From NCBI GenBank assembly GCA_965198675.1, contig OZ240666.1, positions 1,736,001-1,800,000 of the forward strand: a DNA stretch of 64,000 nt, given 5' to 3'. The stretch is from Prochloron sp965198675 (GTDB lineage Bacteria > Cyanobacteriota > Cyanobacteriia > Cyanobacteriales > Prochloraceae). How positions within the stretch are numbered: the stretch's first letter is position 1; each line of letters starts with the position of its first letter. Position numbers and translations under genes: made by a program. Below the pieces are notes generated by a model. It searched no databases. It was not told where the DNA came from and was given only the letters and a program-made list of their open reading frames with translations. Below are positions 31,414 through 39,808 of this stretch, in pieces.

Positions 31414-31908
31414 TCAATGGCAATATTTATTTTATTCTCATCCATATCGTAGGGTGGGCATTGCCCACCAAGAGTAACCAGTGTTCATTTTACAGATTAT
31501 AGCAATATTAGGGTTATTGCCACAAATCCAGATAAGGAAACAATCCTAATACCCTTGTTCTCTAAGGCTTTCTTCTTCCTCGACTCCCGATTCATGATTC
31601 GGGCGCGAACGCGCTATATGTGCCCCTACATCTGTAGGTGGGCAATGCTACACCCGTTGGTGGGCAATGCTACACCCGTTGGTGGGCAATGCCCACCCTA
31701 CCGGTCATTGTTGATATTATTCCCTTTTTTAATAAATTCCGGTCATACCAGCCATGACTAAACCCGAGATAAGCCTTCGCTTCCAGTAGAGAAGGTTGGT
31801 AGACAAATTTAATATGACTAATATATCTCCAAAAGCAGCTGACGGCTCTAGCTCCCAGGAAGCGATCGCCCCAGCTAATATTCTTGAGCCAGAGTTGGTG
31901 TTCAGAAG
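31414..31908. repeat. Copy 2 of a 495-bp RiPP-cluster duplication
   Basis: The unit starts with the 5' codons of the toroid gene (CAATATTTATTTTATTCTCAT, antisense), then a REP hairpin, the intergenic block, and about 60 codons of the 3' part of the 363-residue gene (GDRFLGARAVSCFWRYISHI on the minus strand). The next unit begins exactly 495 bp later. Confidence 0.85.
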
Positions 31909-32480
31909 TCAATGGCAATATTTATTTTATTCTCATCCATATCGTAGGGTGGGCATTGCTCACCAAGAGTAACCAGTGTTCATTTTACAGATTATAGCAA
32001 TATTAGGGTTATTGCCACAAATCCAGATAAGGAAACAATCCTAATACCCTTGTTCTCTAAGGCTTTCTTCTTCCTCGACTCCCGATTCATGATTCGGGCG
32101 CGAACGCGCTATATGTGCCCCTACATCTGCTTTTGGTGGGCAATGCTACACCCGTTAGTGGGCAATGCCTACATCCGTTGGTGGGCAATGCTACACCCGT
32201 TGGTGGGCAATGCCCACCCTACCGGTCATTGTTGATATTATTCCCTTCTTTAATAAATCCCGGTCATACCAGCCATGACTAAACCCGAGAGTAGACAATT
32301 TTAATATAATTAATATATCTCCAAAAGCAGCTGACGGCTCTAGCTTCCAGGAAGCGATCGCCCCAGCTAATATTTTTGGGCCAGAGTTGGGGTTCAGAAG
32401 ATGGCAAGGAATACCCTTCCCAACTCAAATGAGCATCTTTCTTAGCTGGGGTACAGAGTTCGTTTTGCACTAAATAGTCC
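31909..32480. repeat. Copy 3 of a 495-bp RiPP-cluster duplication
   Basis: This copy is like the preceding unit but has additional TACACCCGTTGGTGGGCAATG repeats. It extends further into the 363-residue gene (to ELCTPAKKDAHLSWEGYS on the minus strand). It breaks off near 32475, where unrelated sequence begins. Confidence 0.8.
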
Positions 32481-32553
32481 AGACAGATATTGCTCCACAG
32501 TTACATGAACCGCAAAAGCCAGACAGAGGAGCTAATGGGAACCTTTGGCTCAT
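32470..32553 (-). other. Short Cys-rich ORF, possible RiPP core relic
   Basis: A 27-codon frame from an ATG at 32553 contains FPLAPLSGFCGSCNCGA. It lies directly 3' of a precursor-like start: ATG at 32599 preceded by GGGAGGAAACC, as in the intact precursor, but in another frame. The Cys/Ser/Gly pattern is of the kind used as heterocyclised cores. It may be the core of a precursor whose leader was deleted. Its last residues run into the duplicated block. It is too short to call as an expressed gene. Confidence 0.35.
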
Positions 32554-32562
32554 GCCGGAACT

Positions 32563-32690
32563 AGCAACAACAAAAAGTCGGTGTCAGTATAGCAGTCATG
32601 GGGTTTCCTCCCAAATACTTACTCTTTTTTTCTATGGTAGTAGTAAATTTTCAAAATGTCAAGGGGTTTTGCCGAATTTTTGCAAATAAT
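32563..32690 (-). pseudogene. Relic of a precursor gene start
   Basis: The upstream region and first codons resemble those of the intact precursor (30440-30560): GAGTAAGTATTTGGGAGG on the minus strand, then ATG at 32599 encoding MTAILTP. The frame ends after FCCC and no Nif11 leader follows. It indicates that at least a third precursor gene existed here. Confidence 0.55.
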
Positions 32691-33053
32691 TTCTTTAGCC
32701 GTAGGTTGGGTTGAGCGCCAGGGAAACCCAACATGGAGTTAAACAGTTACCAGTTGTCACGTACCATGATGTTGTTAATTTATATTAAGTTGCGGTCAAA
32801 AAGAGAATTGAGAAATCCCTCTATATGGCGATCGCCCTTAACCTAAATTGCGGGCTACCTTATAAAACCTCGACCGGGTTTAAATTTCCCCACACCCCAC
32901 ACCCCGACAGTTGCCTGTCGGCCCCCGCCAAGCGCTATACCTTCTCTCTTTGAAAGCAACTCGGTATTAGTGGGGGACTCAGACGAGGGGGATAAATACT
33001 TAACTGGTAACTGGTAACTGTTGGGGTTGTTGGGTTTCGTGCCTCAACCCAAC
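32691..33053. repeat. Intergenic repeats within the RiPP cluster
   Basis: No gene is seen. GTAGGTTGGGTTGAG-type repeats lie at about 32701 and 33025-33058. GGTAACTGGTAACTG heptamers lie at 33004-33020. A GCGATCGC site lies near 32828, and ACAGTTGCCTGTCGG forms a short stem near 32908. Confidence 0.5.
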
Positions 33054-34367
33054 CTACAGGTGCAAAACTTTCATGAGAATACTAGGTCGAAACAAAGACA
33101 TGGGGGACTTGACCCAGTGAAGGACTTCCGTAAAAGTACCATAGACTTCAGGAGAGCTAAGAGTCAATTCCCCAAGCCGCTTAAAATAAAAGGACATGAG
33201 GGAGTTCATTTTCCTCGGTCTTCCCTCTGAAGTTGTTAACCAGGGTCTGTCCCTCAAGGTGGTACTCAGCCAGTACCCGGTCAAACGGCGAGTTAGTCTT
33301 TTGTGAAAGACCCTAGTCAAACCGATTATCTTCCCTGGTACCTGTCTCCCAAGCTTCTGAAAACACTGGTCTAAGATGAGCGCTCCTTCAGCAGCAGCGG
33401 TTATCCCCTGACCATAGTAAGGATTAAAAGCACAGAAAGCATCCCCAAATACCAATAAACCCTCCGGCAGTTGGGAGAGTTGCTCATAGTGACGCCAGCG
33501 ATTTTGGGTTCCTCGGTAGCTATAAACGGGAGTAAGAGGTTTGGCGGACTTAATTGCTTCGTAAATGAGAGGACTAGGGAGAGAGCGGGCAAATTCCAGA
33601 AAGCTAGTCGCATCAGTGGGGGGATAATCTTTACCGAAACCGTAGAGACTGACACCCCAACGGTTATCCTCTACTGGATACACCACGCCGCAACGGTTAT
33701 AGTGGGGAGCCTTGGGTAAGAGAAACAGTTGCTGCCAGTCTGGACCTGATTGAGGACGCTGGTACCAGCGGGTTGTATAGCCCAAATAAGCATTAACCAC
33801 TGTTTCCTGGGGAGCAGGGTAGCCTAGGGATTTCAACCATCGGGGTAGGGAGGAATTGCGTCCCATGGCATCTAGAATGAGGTCGGCGGTTAAGAATTCT
33901 GAAGAGGAAAAACGCACCCCTGTGACTTGGGTTCCGTCAGTGAGCAGTTGTTGCACCTGACACTGGTCTCGAAACTCTACTTCCTCGTAGGCTGCTACAC
34001 GACGGCGAATCACCCACTCCAAGAGGGAACGGCTACAGGAGGTGGTGATGAGGTCTGAAGGGAACCGGGGGTACACCCCGTCAGGACTCCCGTAGAGGGT
34101 ATCACCAATCCAATCTAGGGGAACTGCCCCCGCAGCAGTTAATTCCCTTCCCAAACCAGGAAAAAGCTGCTCCAGTATTCTTTGCCCCCGCACCAGGATT
34201 CCATGGGATTGGTTAGCTTGAGGTACTCCTGGACGGGGTTTAGGTTGCTCTGGCAGTTTGTCTCGTTCTACTATGGTAACGCGCTGAAAATAGTTGATTA
34301 AAATCCTGGCTGCCAATAAGCCTGCTATACCACTTCCTATGACGATACCATGGCTACGATAACCCAT
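33054..34367 (-). CDS. FAD-dependent oxidoreductase of the RiPP cluster
   Basis: A 437-residue flavoprotein related to the FAD-dependent monooxygenase/halogenase superfamily. The N-terminus has the dinucleotide fold VIGSGIAGLLAARIL followed by VTIVERD. A central LILDAMGRNS and the second FAD motif GDAFCAFNPYYGQG (about 310-325) are as expected. There is no membrane segment. GAGGAG six bases before ATG at 34367 decides the start; a TTG one codon earlier is less likely. It follows the SagB-type gene by 19 nt, implying co-transcription. It could oxidise the peptide or another substrate; the true reaction is unknown. Two fragments of this gene are scattered in the precursor region. Confidence 0.8.
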   Translation of the reverse strand: MGYRSHGIVIGSGIAGLLAARILINYFQRVTIVERDKLPEQPKPRPGVPQANQSHGILVRGQRILEQLFPGLGRELTAAGAVPLDWIGDTLYGSPDGVYPRFPSDLITTSCSRSLLEWVIRRRVAAYEEVEFRDQCQVQQLLTDGTQVTGVRFSSSEFLTADLILDAMGRNSSLPRWLKSLGYPAPQETVVNAYLGYTTRWYQRPQSGPDWQQLFLLPKAPHYNRCGVVYPVEDNRWGVSLYGFGKDYPPTDATSFLEFARSLPSPLIYEAIKSAKPLTPVYSYRGTQNRWRHYEQLSQLPEGLLVFGDAFCAFNPYYGQGITAAAEGALILDQCFQKLGRQVPGKIIGLTRVFHKRLTRRLTGYWLSTTLRDRPWLTTSEGRPRKMNSLMSFYFKRLGELTLSSPEVYGTFTEVLHWVKSPMSLFRPSILMKVLHL

Positions 34368-34386
34368 CAATGACTCCTCATAATCG

Positions 34387-35802
34387 CTATTTTTTGCTTC
34401 CTAACCCAAACTCCCCCACGGAAGTTTCTGTGTAATAATCCAATCCCAATGCTTGGGTAAACAAGTCAGAATCCCCACCCCCCAGGGCACAGGGAGCTAA
34501 ATCCATGGCTGTTGCCACTAAATACATGGTTTGGTATAAAACCCCCACGTGCTTCAGGAGCAACCCATAGGACATGGATTGGTACTTCCAGGCTAACCGT
34601 TGAAACCGGGCTGCCAAGATAATCAATACTTGAGGAGGGTTGGAAGCATTACCCATGGTCATCCTAGCATTGTTGAGCAATCTGGCAACTGGATCCGTTG
34701 CACCAGAAAGCCCATAGAGTTGATGTTTTTGAGGGCAATAATGATACAAACCGGAACTAATACCCTCACAAAGATGAACAATAGGGTACATTTCTAACTC
34801 ATAAATTGCTCCCCCACTGGGATAAACCCGCTCCGATAGTTCCCCTAGCTCAGTTTGACGGGTATTCTTAATTCTCCCGGTGCGATAGAGAAATTCTCCT
34901 AACTGCTGTTTAGTGATCGGTGTTTTCCCATACTCCCGAATAGATTTTCTCCTTTCTAACACCTGGGTGAAAGAAACATCTGTGGTAGTCAAACTTGAAA
35001 TATCCGGTTGCTCCAATTTAATCACCTCTTCTGACATAGGAGGTTTCACCCCAGGGAGGGGGTCAATTTTGCCCAAAAAGCGGTAGGTTCCCCCATAGGG
35101 AGCATCATGTCTTCCCAGTCTACTGCGAGTATGAAATAACAGGTCGTGAAATTCCCACTGCATGAGAGGAATATTGGTTTCCTCCTGAATCTTTCCCTCT
35201 GCTAGAACTTCTGATAGCATTTTCGTGGTGAGGAGAAGACTGAGAAACTGCTGCACTGTTTCTGGAGCAATTGACCGTATTTTCTCGACAATTTCTACCC
35301 CTGTCTGGGGTTTAGCTAACAAATTAATTATAGCAGAATTTTCCCAACTCAGCAACAGTATTTTGGTCTGAGATAAAGGAGACTCTAGCACCATTTCCCC
35401 ACCCACTTGATGACAATAGGCAAAGCGAGATAGACTATAGGGTAACAAGGGTGTGACTTCTTGATAAGAGAATTGATAATTACCACCCATGGGTATAGCC
35501 ATAGCCATGGGCTGTTGTGACTCTACCACTGAATGACACAACCAACCTTCCTGAGAGAATTTTTGTAGGTAAGTGTAAAATTTGAGGATGGGATATTTTT
35601 CTTCCCCTTGCTGCAAGATATCCAGTAACTGAGATAAGGTAGAACTCCCCTCAGCTAGACTACTGATAGCATTTTTCAAATTGGGGTGGATTTTTTTAAA
35701 GGTTAATTTGCGCTCTGGGGATTGAATAACCAGCTGATTCTCTTCAGATGACTCTTGCAAGGAAATCTCTGGTTTGAAGGAAATGAGGAATGGTTGTGAC
35801 AT
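34387..35802 (-). CDS. SagB-type FMN-dependent azoline dehydrogenase
   Basis: This 471-residue protein has the nitroreductase-like fold of SagB/ThcOx enzymes, which oxidise peptide azolines to azoles using FMN. The N-terminal 100 residues are RRE-like. The catalytic nitroreductase domain begins near 285 with FTQVLERRKSIREYGKTPIT (arginine-rich FMN-binding motif) and continues with YRTGRIKNTR and RVYPSGGAIYELEMYPI, ending in APCALGGGDSDLF. It lies in the operon between a TPR gene (7-nt gap upstream) and the FAD oxidoreductase. Its presence means the product would carry aromatic azoles if the cyclodehydratase were functional. Confidence 0.9.
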   Translation of the reverse strand: MSQPFLISFKPEISLQESSEENQLVIQSPERKLTFKKIHPNLKNAISSLAEGSSTLSQLLDILQQGEEKYPILKFYTYLQKFSQEGWLCHSVVESQQPMAMAIPMGGNYQFSYQEVTPLLPYSLSRFAYCHQVGGEMVLESPLSQTKILLLSWENSAIINLLAKPQTGVEIVEKIRSIAPETVQQFLSLLLTTKMLSEVLAEGKIQEETNIPLMQWEFHDLLFHTRSRLGRHDAPYGGTYRFLGKIDPLPGVKPPMSEEVIKLEQPDISSLTTTDVSFTQVLERRKSIREYGKTPITKQQLGEFLYRTGRIKNTRQTELGELSERVYPSGGAIYELEMYPIVHLCEGISSGLYHYCPQKHQLYGLSGATDPVARLLNNARMTMGNASNPPQVLIILAARFQRLAWKYQSMSYGLLLKHVGVLYQTMYLVATAMDLAPCALGGGDSDLFTQALGLDYYTETSVGEFGLGSKK

Positions 35803-35809
35803 TTTTCCT

Positions 35810-36445
35810 TTATTTTCTCAATAATAACCACTCTATCCCATCTTTGGCTTTTTGATAGTTAGGCTTGAGTTGCAGCGCCCGAGAGTAGTCAGCGATCGCC
35901 TCTTCATAGGCTCCCAATCTTTCTTTTGCCACTCCCTTACGATACCAGTTCCAATTTACCCCCCAAGCATTATGGGGGTCCGAGTTAATCTTAATTGCCC
36001 CCTCACTAGCAGCTAGAGCTTCTTCATAGCGACCCAAGGAGTTGAAAGCTACACCGAGATTATTCCAAGCCCAATAGTCTTGGGAGTCAATTTCCAGCGC
36101 TTTCTGGAAGTCAGCAATAGCCTCCTGGTATTGCTTTAATTTAATTTGTGCCCTACCCCGCAACACCCAAGACCAGGAATGGCGCTCCTGAATTTCCAAC
36201 CTCCGATCCAGAGTTAAAATAGCCTCTGAGGGTCGTTTCAATTCCAACAAAACCAAGGCCCGATATCCCATAGCCCAAGCGTAGTTTGGCGTAATTTCCA
36301 AGGCCCTATCGCAAGAAACCCGCGCTTCTTCATACCAAGCATCGGCGTATTCTGGGTTCAAGGCGATCGCCTTGTCAAATGTCTTCAAAGCTTCCTGGTA
36401 TTCTTTGGTAACAGCCAGCTTTCTCCCTTTCTTATACCATTCCAC
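35810..36445 (-). CDS. TPR-repeat protein, first gene of the RiPP operon
   Basis: A 211-residue protein with about five tetratricopeptide repeats (for example YQEALKTFDKAIALNPEYADAW, YQEAIADFQKALEIDSQDYWAW), which normally mediate protein contacts. It starts at GTG with GGAGG just upstream. The reading frame continues open a little further 5' (NNVSNISEA). A neighbouring frame directly upstream encodes a hydrophobic segment (GVSMVGAILGTVIGIVAH), so an N-terminal membrane anchor may have been lost by a frameshift. It ends 7 nt before the SagB gene. The TPR family is certain; its role in RiPP maturation is inferred. Confidence 0.8.
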   Translation of the reverse strand: MEWYKKGRKLAVTKEYQEALKTFDKAIALNPEYADAWYEEARVSCDRALEITPNYAWAMGYRALVLLELKRPSEAILTLDRRLEIQERHSWSWVLRGRAQIKLKQYQEAIADFQKALEIDSQDYWAWNNLGVAFNSLGRYEEALAASEGAIKINSDPHNAWGVNWNWYRKGVAKERLGAYEEAIADYSRALQLKPNYQKAKDGIEWLLLRK

Positions 36446-36598
36446 CGCCTCCGAGATATTACTAACATTATTACACCTACTTTATTTATTGAAGAACAGA
36501 AGTGAGAGTGAGCTACTATACCAATGACAGTCCCCAGGATAGCCCCCACCATACTCACCCCTACCGCGCCCCCCTGAGGAGACAATAGCTTGAACAAC

Positions 36599-36628
36599 TT
36601 GAACATTTGTAAAGATTTGTTGTATACT
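36599..36628 (+). promoter_or_regulatory. Probable promoter of psb34
   Basis: TTGAAC, an 18-bp spacer and TATACT form a good sigma-70-type promoter about 43 bp before the psb34 start. An AGAGAGG ribosome-binding site lies about 8 bases before the ATG. Confidence 0.5.
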
Positions 36629-36671
36629 CTTAAGAGAAACGAAAAAATTCTCAAAAGAGAGGTTAAAATTT

Positions 36672-36854
36672 ATGCCCTATACCAAAGAAGAAGGCGGTCG
36701 TTTAAATAATTTTGCAGCAGAGCCGAAAATGTACACAGCAGAAGAACCGACGAAGAACCAGCAGCGCAACTACTTTATTCTGGGTGGGGCAGGATTGCTA
36801 CTGGTCGGTGGTTTAATCTTTGTCGCTGCCTCCATATCAAATATTGGCTATTGA
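36672..36854 (+). CDS. psb34: Photosystem II assembly protein Psb34-like
   Basis: A 60-residue protein of the Ssl1498/Psb34 family, which binds CP47-containing photosystem II assembly intermediates. The soluble N-terminus (YTKEEGGRLNNFAAEPKMY) is followed by one transmembrane helix (about 33-55, FILGGAGLLLVGGLIFVAA). The length and the N-terminal GGRLNNFA pattern are typical. It is monocistronic here with its own promoter and diverges from the TPR gene of the RiPP operon. Confidence 0.85.
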   Translation: MPYTKEEGGRLNNFAAEPKMYTAEEPTKNQQRNYFILGGAGLLLVGGLIFVAASISNIGY

Positions 36855-37395
36855 CCTCCCCAACATTCCCCATGGGGTGATTAGGCTGAAACTTGACAAT
36901 CTGGTAGTGGTATAGAAGTAGTAATTTTTGCACCTTCAACTCTGATGGTGCCTTTCGCGAAATCACTACATCTACAGGACTACCGCACATTTCACCCATT
37001 TGGGACTTTGATGCGCGACCTGAACTGGTCGCGCGTAAGCAGTTTGAAAGGAAGCGTCAGAAAACCTAGGTAGGCGTAGCGACTCGGCGTAGTTCATAGA
37101 ACCGGAACTCATTCTGATTTGTTTTAGTAGTAGTCTTCCTAAGAAGTCCCCGTTGCTGCCACTGAGAACCAAAGTGGCGACATAGTAGCATTGGATGGTG
37201 TCAGATTTCAGAGTCACTCAGATTGCCGGCACCTAACCCCTACGATTACAATTGACAACTCCCACCCTCAGGATATGGTACATTAAAATCACGTGCATAT
37301 GCTTACTCTTGATAAAATAAATAAATAATGTATATTTGCCGCATAAAGCAGTAACAAAGGATTATAATAGAAATCCAATATCCTGTCATTGACCC
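36855..37395. other. Intergenic region between psb34 and maf
   Basis: No convincing gene is seen. CCCCATGGGG at about 36876 is a short palindrome beyond psb34. TAGTCCTGTAGATGTAGTGATTTCGC (inverted, about 36957-36983) is shared with 22755-22783. A perfect stem GCGCGACC/GGTCGCGC lies at 37013-37034. A TATAAT box lies at about 37363, before maf. Confidence 0.45.
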
Positions 37396-38004
37396 GTGGA
37401 CATACCACCTTTCATTTTAGCCTCCGCTTCTCCTGCTCGCCGCAAGCTTTTGCAAACAGTGGGCATAGATCCCATCGTCTGTCCGAGTGACTTTAACGAA
37501 TCTCGGGTGAAACAAGCCCAACCCAGAGAATTAGTGCTAACCTTAGCCAAGTATAAAGCAGCAACAGTTGCGCGAAAATACAGGGATGCTTTGATTTTAG
37601 GTTGCGATTCAGTGTTGGTGGTGGAGGGAGAAATATATGGCAAACCCGGATCTGAGTTAGAAGCGATCGCCCGCTGGCAAAAAATGCGGGGAAAAGAAGG
37701 AATGCTCTATACTGGTCACGTAATCATAGACCAAAGACAGGGGAAAGAACTGAGTCGCTGCGGTATTACCAAAGTCAGCTTTGCTCACATCAGCGATGAG
37801 GAGATCCGAGCCTATGTAGCGGACGAGGAACCCCTTAGATGCGCCGGTTGCTTTGCTCTGGAAGGGAAAGGAGGACTATTTGTGGAATATATAGAAGGTT
37901 GTCACAGCAACATTATCGGACTCAGCCTACCCCTGCTGCGGATCCTTCTTGCCGACTTGGGATACAAAGTGACGGATTTCTGGGATAAGATGCTCTCAGG
38001 TTAA
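37396..38004 (+). CDS. maf: Maf family nucleotide pyrophosphatase
   Basis: A 202-residue protein of the Maf/YhdE/YceF family, which hydrolyses non-canonical or selected nucleoside triphosphates and so cleans the nucleotide pool. The N-terminal LASASPARRKLL motif, the central GCDSV with catalytic Asp, the downstream YTGHVII segment and the EGCHSNIIGLSLPL ending are all family hallmarks. Translation begins at GTG (37396); no in-frame ATG exists before the conserved motif. It is the first gene of a plus-strand run of five genes with short gaps (23 nt to the next). Confidence 0.92.
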   Translation: MDIPPFILASASPARRKLLQTVGIDPIVCPSDFNESRVKQAQPRELVLTLAKYKAATVARKYRDALILGCDSVLVVEGEIYGKPGSELEAIARWQKMRGKEGMLYTGHVIIDQRQGKELSRCGITKVSFAHISDEEIRAYVADEEPLRCAGCFALEGKGGLFVEYIEGCHSNIIGLSLPLLRILLADLGYKVTDFWDKMLSG

Positions 38005-38027
38005 AATGACAACAATATTGAGCAATC

Positions 38028-38435
38028 ATGGCAGCAAATGAAGAATTTAAGGGAAAAATAAAAGCAGGGGAAATATTTGAAGCTCTCACTCTAGCAATGA
38101 GCGAGGCAATTGAGTTAGAAATTACTACCTGGGTAGGAAAGGAGGGAGACACAACCTCGCCAGATGGATCTGAGCCTGGGAAACGGATGCGCACCCGCAT
38201 GAATCTGGTGGAAGGTACAATAGAAAATGAAGTCGGCAGCGAGTTTATTGGTAACGGACCTTATCAAGAACTCCAAGAATTTCACCAGACACAGGTAAAA
38301 CTTGGAATGCAGATGATTTTGGACAACCTGGAAAGCTTGCAGAAAATGTTTATAGTTCTGAGTAATACCCCATGGGACTTGCCTCAAGGACAAACCCTAG
38401 AAAAACCAGGACTTTTCCCTGCTGATGATAAATAA
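38028..38435 (+). CDS. Uncharacterised cyanobacterial protein
   Basis: A 135-residue soluble protein of unknown function. Its core (KAGEIFEALTLAMSEAIEL through ITTWV, then RTRMNLVEGTIENEVGSEFIGNGPYQELQEFH) is clearly paralogous to the N-terminal 130 residues of the next gene. Both end in a helical segment (MILDNLESLQKMF). It lies between maf and its larger paralogue with no terminator in between, so it is probably co-transcribed. No catalytic motif is apparent. Confidence 0.7.
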   Translation: MAANEEFKGKIKAGEIFEALTLAMSEAIELEITTWVGKEGDTTSPDGSEPGKRMRTRMNLVEGTIENEVGSEFIGNGPYQELQEFHQTQVKLGMQMILDNLESLQKMFIVLSNTPWDLPQGQTLEKPGLFPADDK

Positions 38436-38489
38436 TATGTTGAGTTGGGCCGTCCTTGCACAACGCAGCACTTGAAGGAGAAGAGCATT

Positions 38490-39743
38490 ATGGCGGTAAG
38501 CGAAGATTTCAAAGCAGCACTGAGAGCGGGAAAGCTGGCGGAAGCTTTTTCCCTCGCTATGAGCAAAGCCGTAGAGTTAAATATTACCACTTGGGTAGCA
38601 TCCCCTGATGATAACGGAAGGAGAGGTGAGACTACCTCCGGAGAACTAAAATCGGGCAACCGTCTGCGCACCCGCATTAATTTAATTGAGGGGGCAATCG
38701 ACAATGAAATTGGCGATCGATTTATTGGTAATGGTCCATACAAAGAACTTCAGGAATTTCACAAGCAACAAGTTGGTGATGCTAATTATATCCTTGAGAA
38801 TAATCTGCAAAACTTACAAACACTGTTTCGCGCCTTAGCAATACTTAAGCAACAGCAGCTGACGAATTCATCCGGAAAACAAGTATTATTCCCGGGTGAC
38901 ATTGCATCGCGTGATAGCAGAGCCTTGCCAAAATTTGAAGCAAAAGACCCTATTACCGTCAAACTGCAACCAGAAGAAGGGTTACCAGAAGAGGAGGATT
39001 TAGAATATCCTATTTTAACCTTAGCGGATTTAGAGCCCGAAGAGGAAGGCAATTCAATAGAAGAGAAAAGTTCCGAGGACTCCTCAAGATTTAACAACAG
39101 CCCCCAACAAGTAGAAAAGCTGGCTAGTGTTGCTTATGAAGATCCTCAACAGAAGCCAAATTCCCAAGAGGAGGATCCCCCCTTACCCTCCTTGGCGTCC
39201 AGGGAGGAGACTAACCCAAGTTTAGATTCCAAGACTCAGCCTCTGGACTTCGTTACCGCAAGCAGCCAAGCTAAAGAAGATAGAGAAGAGTTATCAGAGT
39301 CATCCTCTTGGGAGTCTGAAGAGCAAGTACAAAGGACTGTACAGCCCAAGATTTCCCGACAAGGAGAAGATTGGGAAACCTTCTTGGAGGTTCCTAAAGA
39401 GACTGATGACGACTGGGGAGATTGGATGGTTGAAGAGGAAGCTGACCTGGCTAATATTCCCCAGTTGGAATCTTTAGATTTAGAAGAGAATGTAGATTGG
39501 GACAACTGGGAAGAACCTAGTCCTTTTACAGAGATTGCCAATCAATCTTCTTCAGGGTCAGAAGAAGAAGAGTTCGATTTAGATCTAGACTCCATCGCAG
39601 AGGTCGGAACCTCCCCCCTTTGTTATCCCCCCCTAAGGGGGGGGATAACAAAGGGGGTAAGGGGGGATCCTCCTCTTGAGGGATACGGCTTTGGAATAGG
39701 CATTGGATTTGGATCGAGAAAATCAGTCCAATCAGGAAAATAG
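38490..39743 (+). CDS. Uncharacterised protein with acidic low-complexity tail
   Basis: A 417-residue protein. Residues 1-130 are paralogous to the preceding gene (RTRINLIEGAIDNEIGDRFI). The remainder is a disordered, Glu/Asp/Ser-rich region with repeated W-containing acidic motifs (DDWGDWM, VDWDNWEE). ATG at 38490 follows AAGGAG; the open frame begins earlier but has no better start. A palindromic mini-element at 39614-39657 interrupts the 3' end. After it, the acidic style continues only in another frame (LDLDRENQSNQENRSQP, ending DNPE at about 39793), so the present C-terminus (YGFGIGIGFGSRK) is probably a product of the insertion. The function is unknown. Confidence 0.65.
   Translation: MAVSEDFKAALRAGKLAEAFSLAMSKAVELNITTWVASPDDNGRRGETTSGELKSGNRLRTRINLIEGAIDNEIGDRFIGNGPYKELQEFHKQQVGDANYILENNLQNLQTLFRALAILKQQQLTNSSGKQVLFPGDIASRDSRALPKFEAKDPITVKLQPEEGLPEEEDLEYPILTLADLEPEEEGNSIEEKSSEDSSRFNNSPQQVEKLASVAYEDPQQKPNSQEEDPPLPSLASREETNPSLDSKTQPLDFVTASSQAKEDREELSESSSWESEEQVQRTVQPKISRQGEDWETFLEVPKETDDDWGDWMVEEEADLANIPQLESLDLEENVDWDNWEEPSPFTEIANQSSSGSEEEEFDLDLDSIAEVGTSPLCYPPLRGGITKGVRGDPPLEGYGFGIGIGFGSRKSVQSGK
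39614..39657. repeat. Palindromic mini-element (CCCCCTTTGTTATC family)
   Basis: The arms CCCCCTTTGTTATCCCCCC and GGGGGGATAACAAAGGGGG form a long perfect hairpin. The flanking TAAGGGGGGATCCTCCTCTTG is itself inverted relative to 39164-39188 in the same gene. It resembles a non-autonomous palindromic element common in cyanobacteria and lies inside coding sequence. Confidence 0.8.
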
Positions 39744-39808
39744 GTCCCAGCCAAAACCACCAAGGGATCGCTCCAAGGAAGATAACCCAGAATAAGATAG
39801 GGAGGATT

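Noticed and set aside
33021..33230. Plus-strand frame overlapping the FAD oxidoreductase 3' end
   Set aside because: It is antisense to a well-supported flavoprotein gene and begins in a repeat.
37013..37034. GC-rich stem as part of a tRNA or small RNA
   Set aside because: The perfect 8-bp stem with a 6-nt loop lacks a cloverleaf, T-loop sequence or T-run, so only an inverted repeat can be stated.
36972..37217. Minus-strand open frame with a transposase-like look
   Set aside because: No transposase motif could be matched and the frame overlaps a repeat and a palindrome; it is more likely non-coding.
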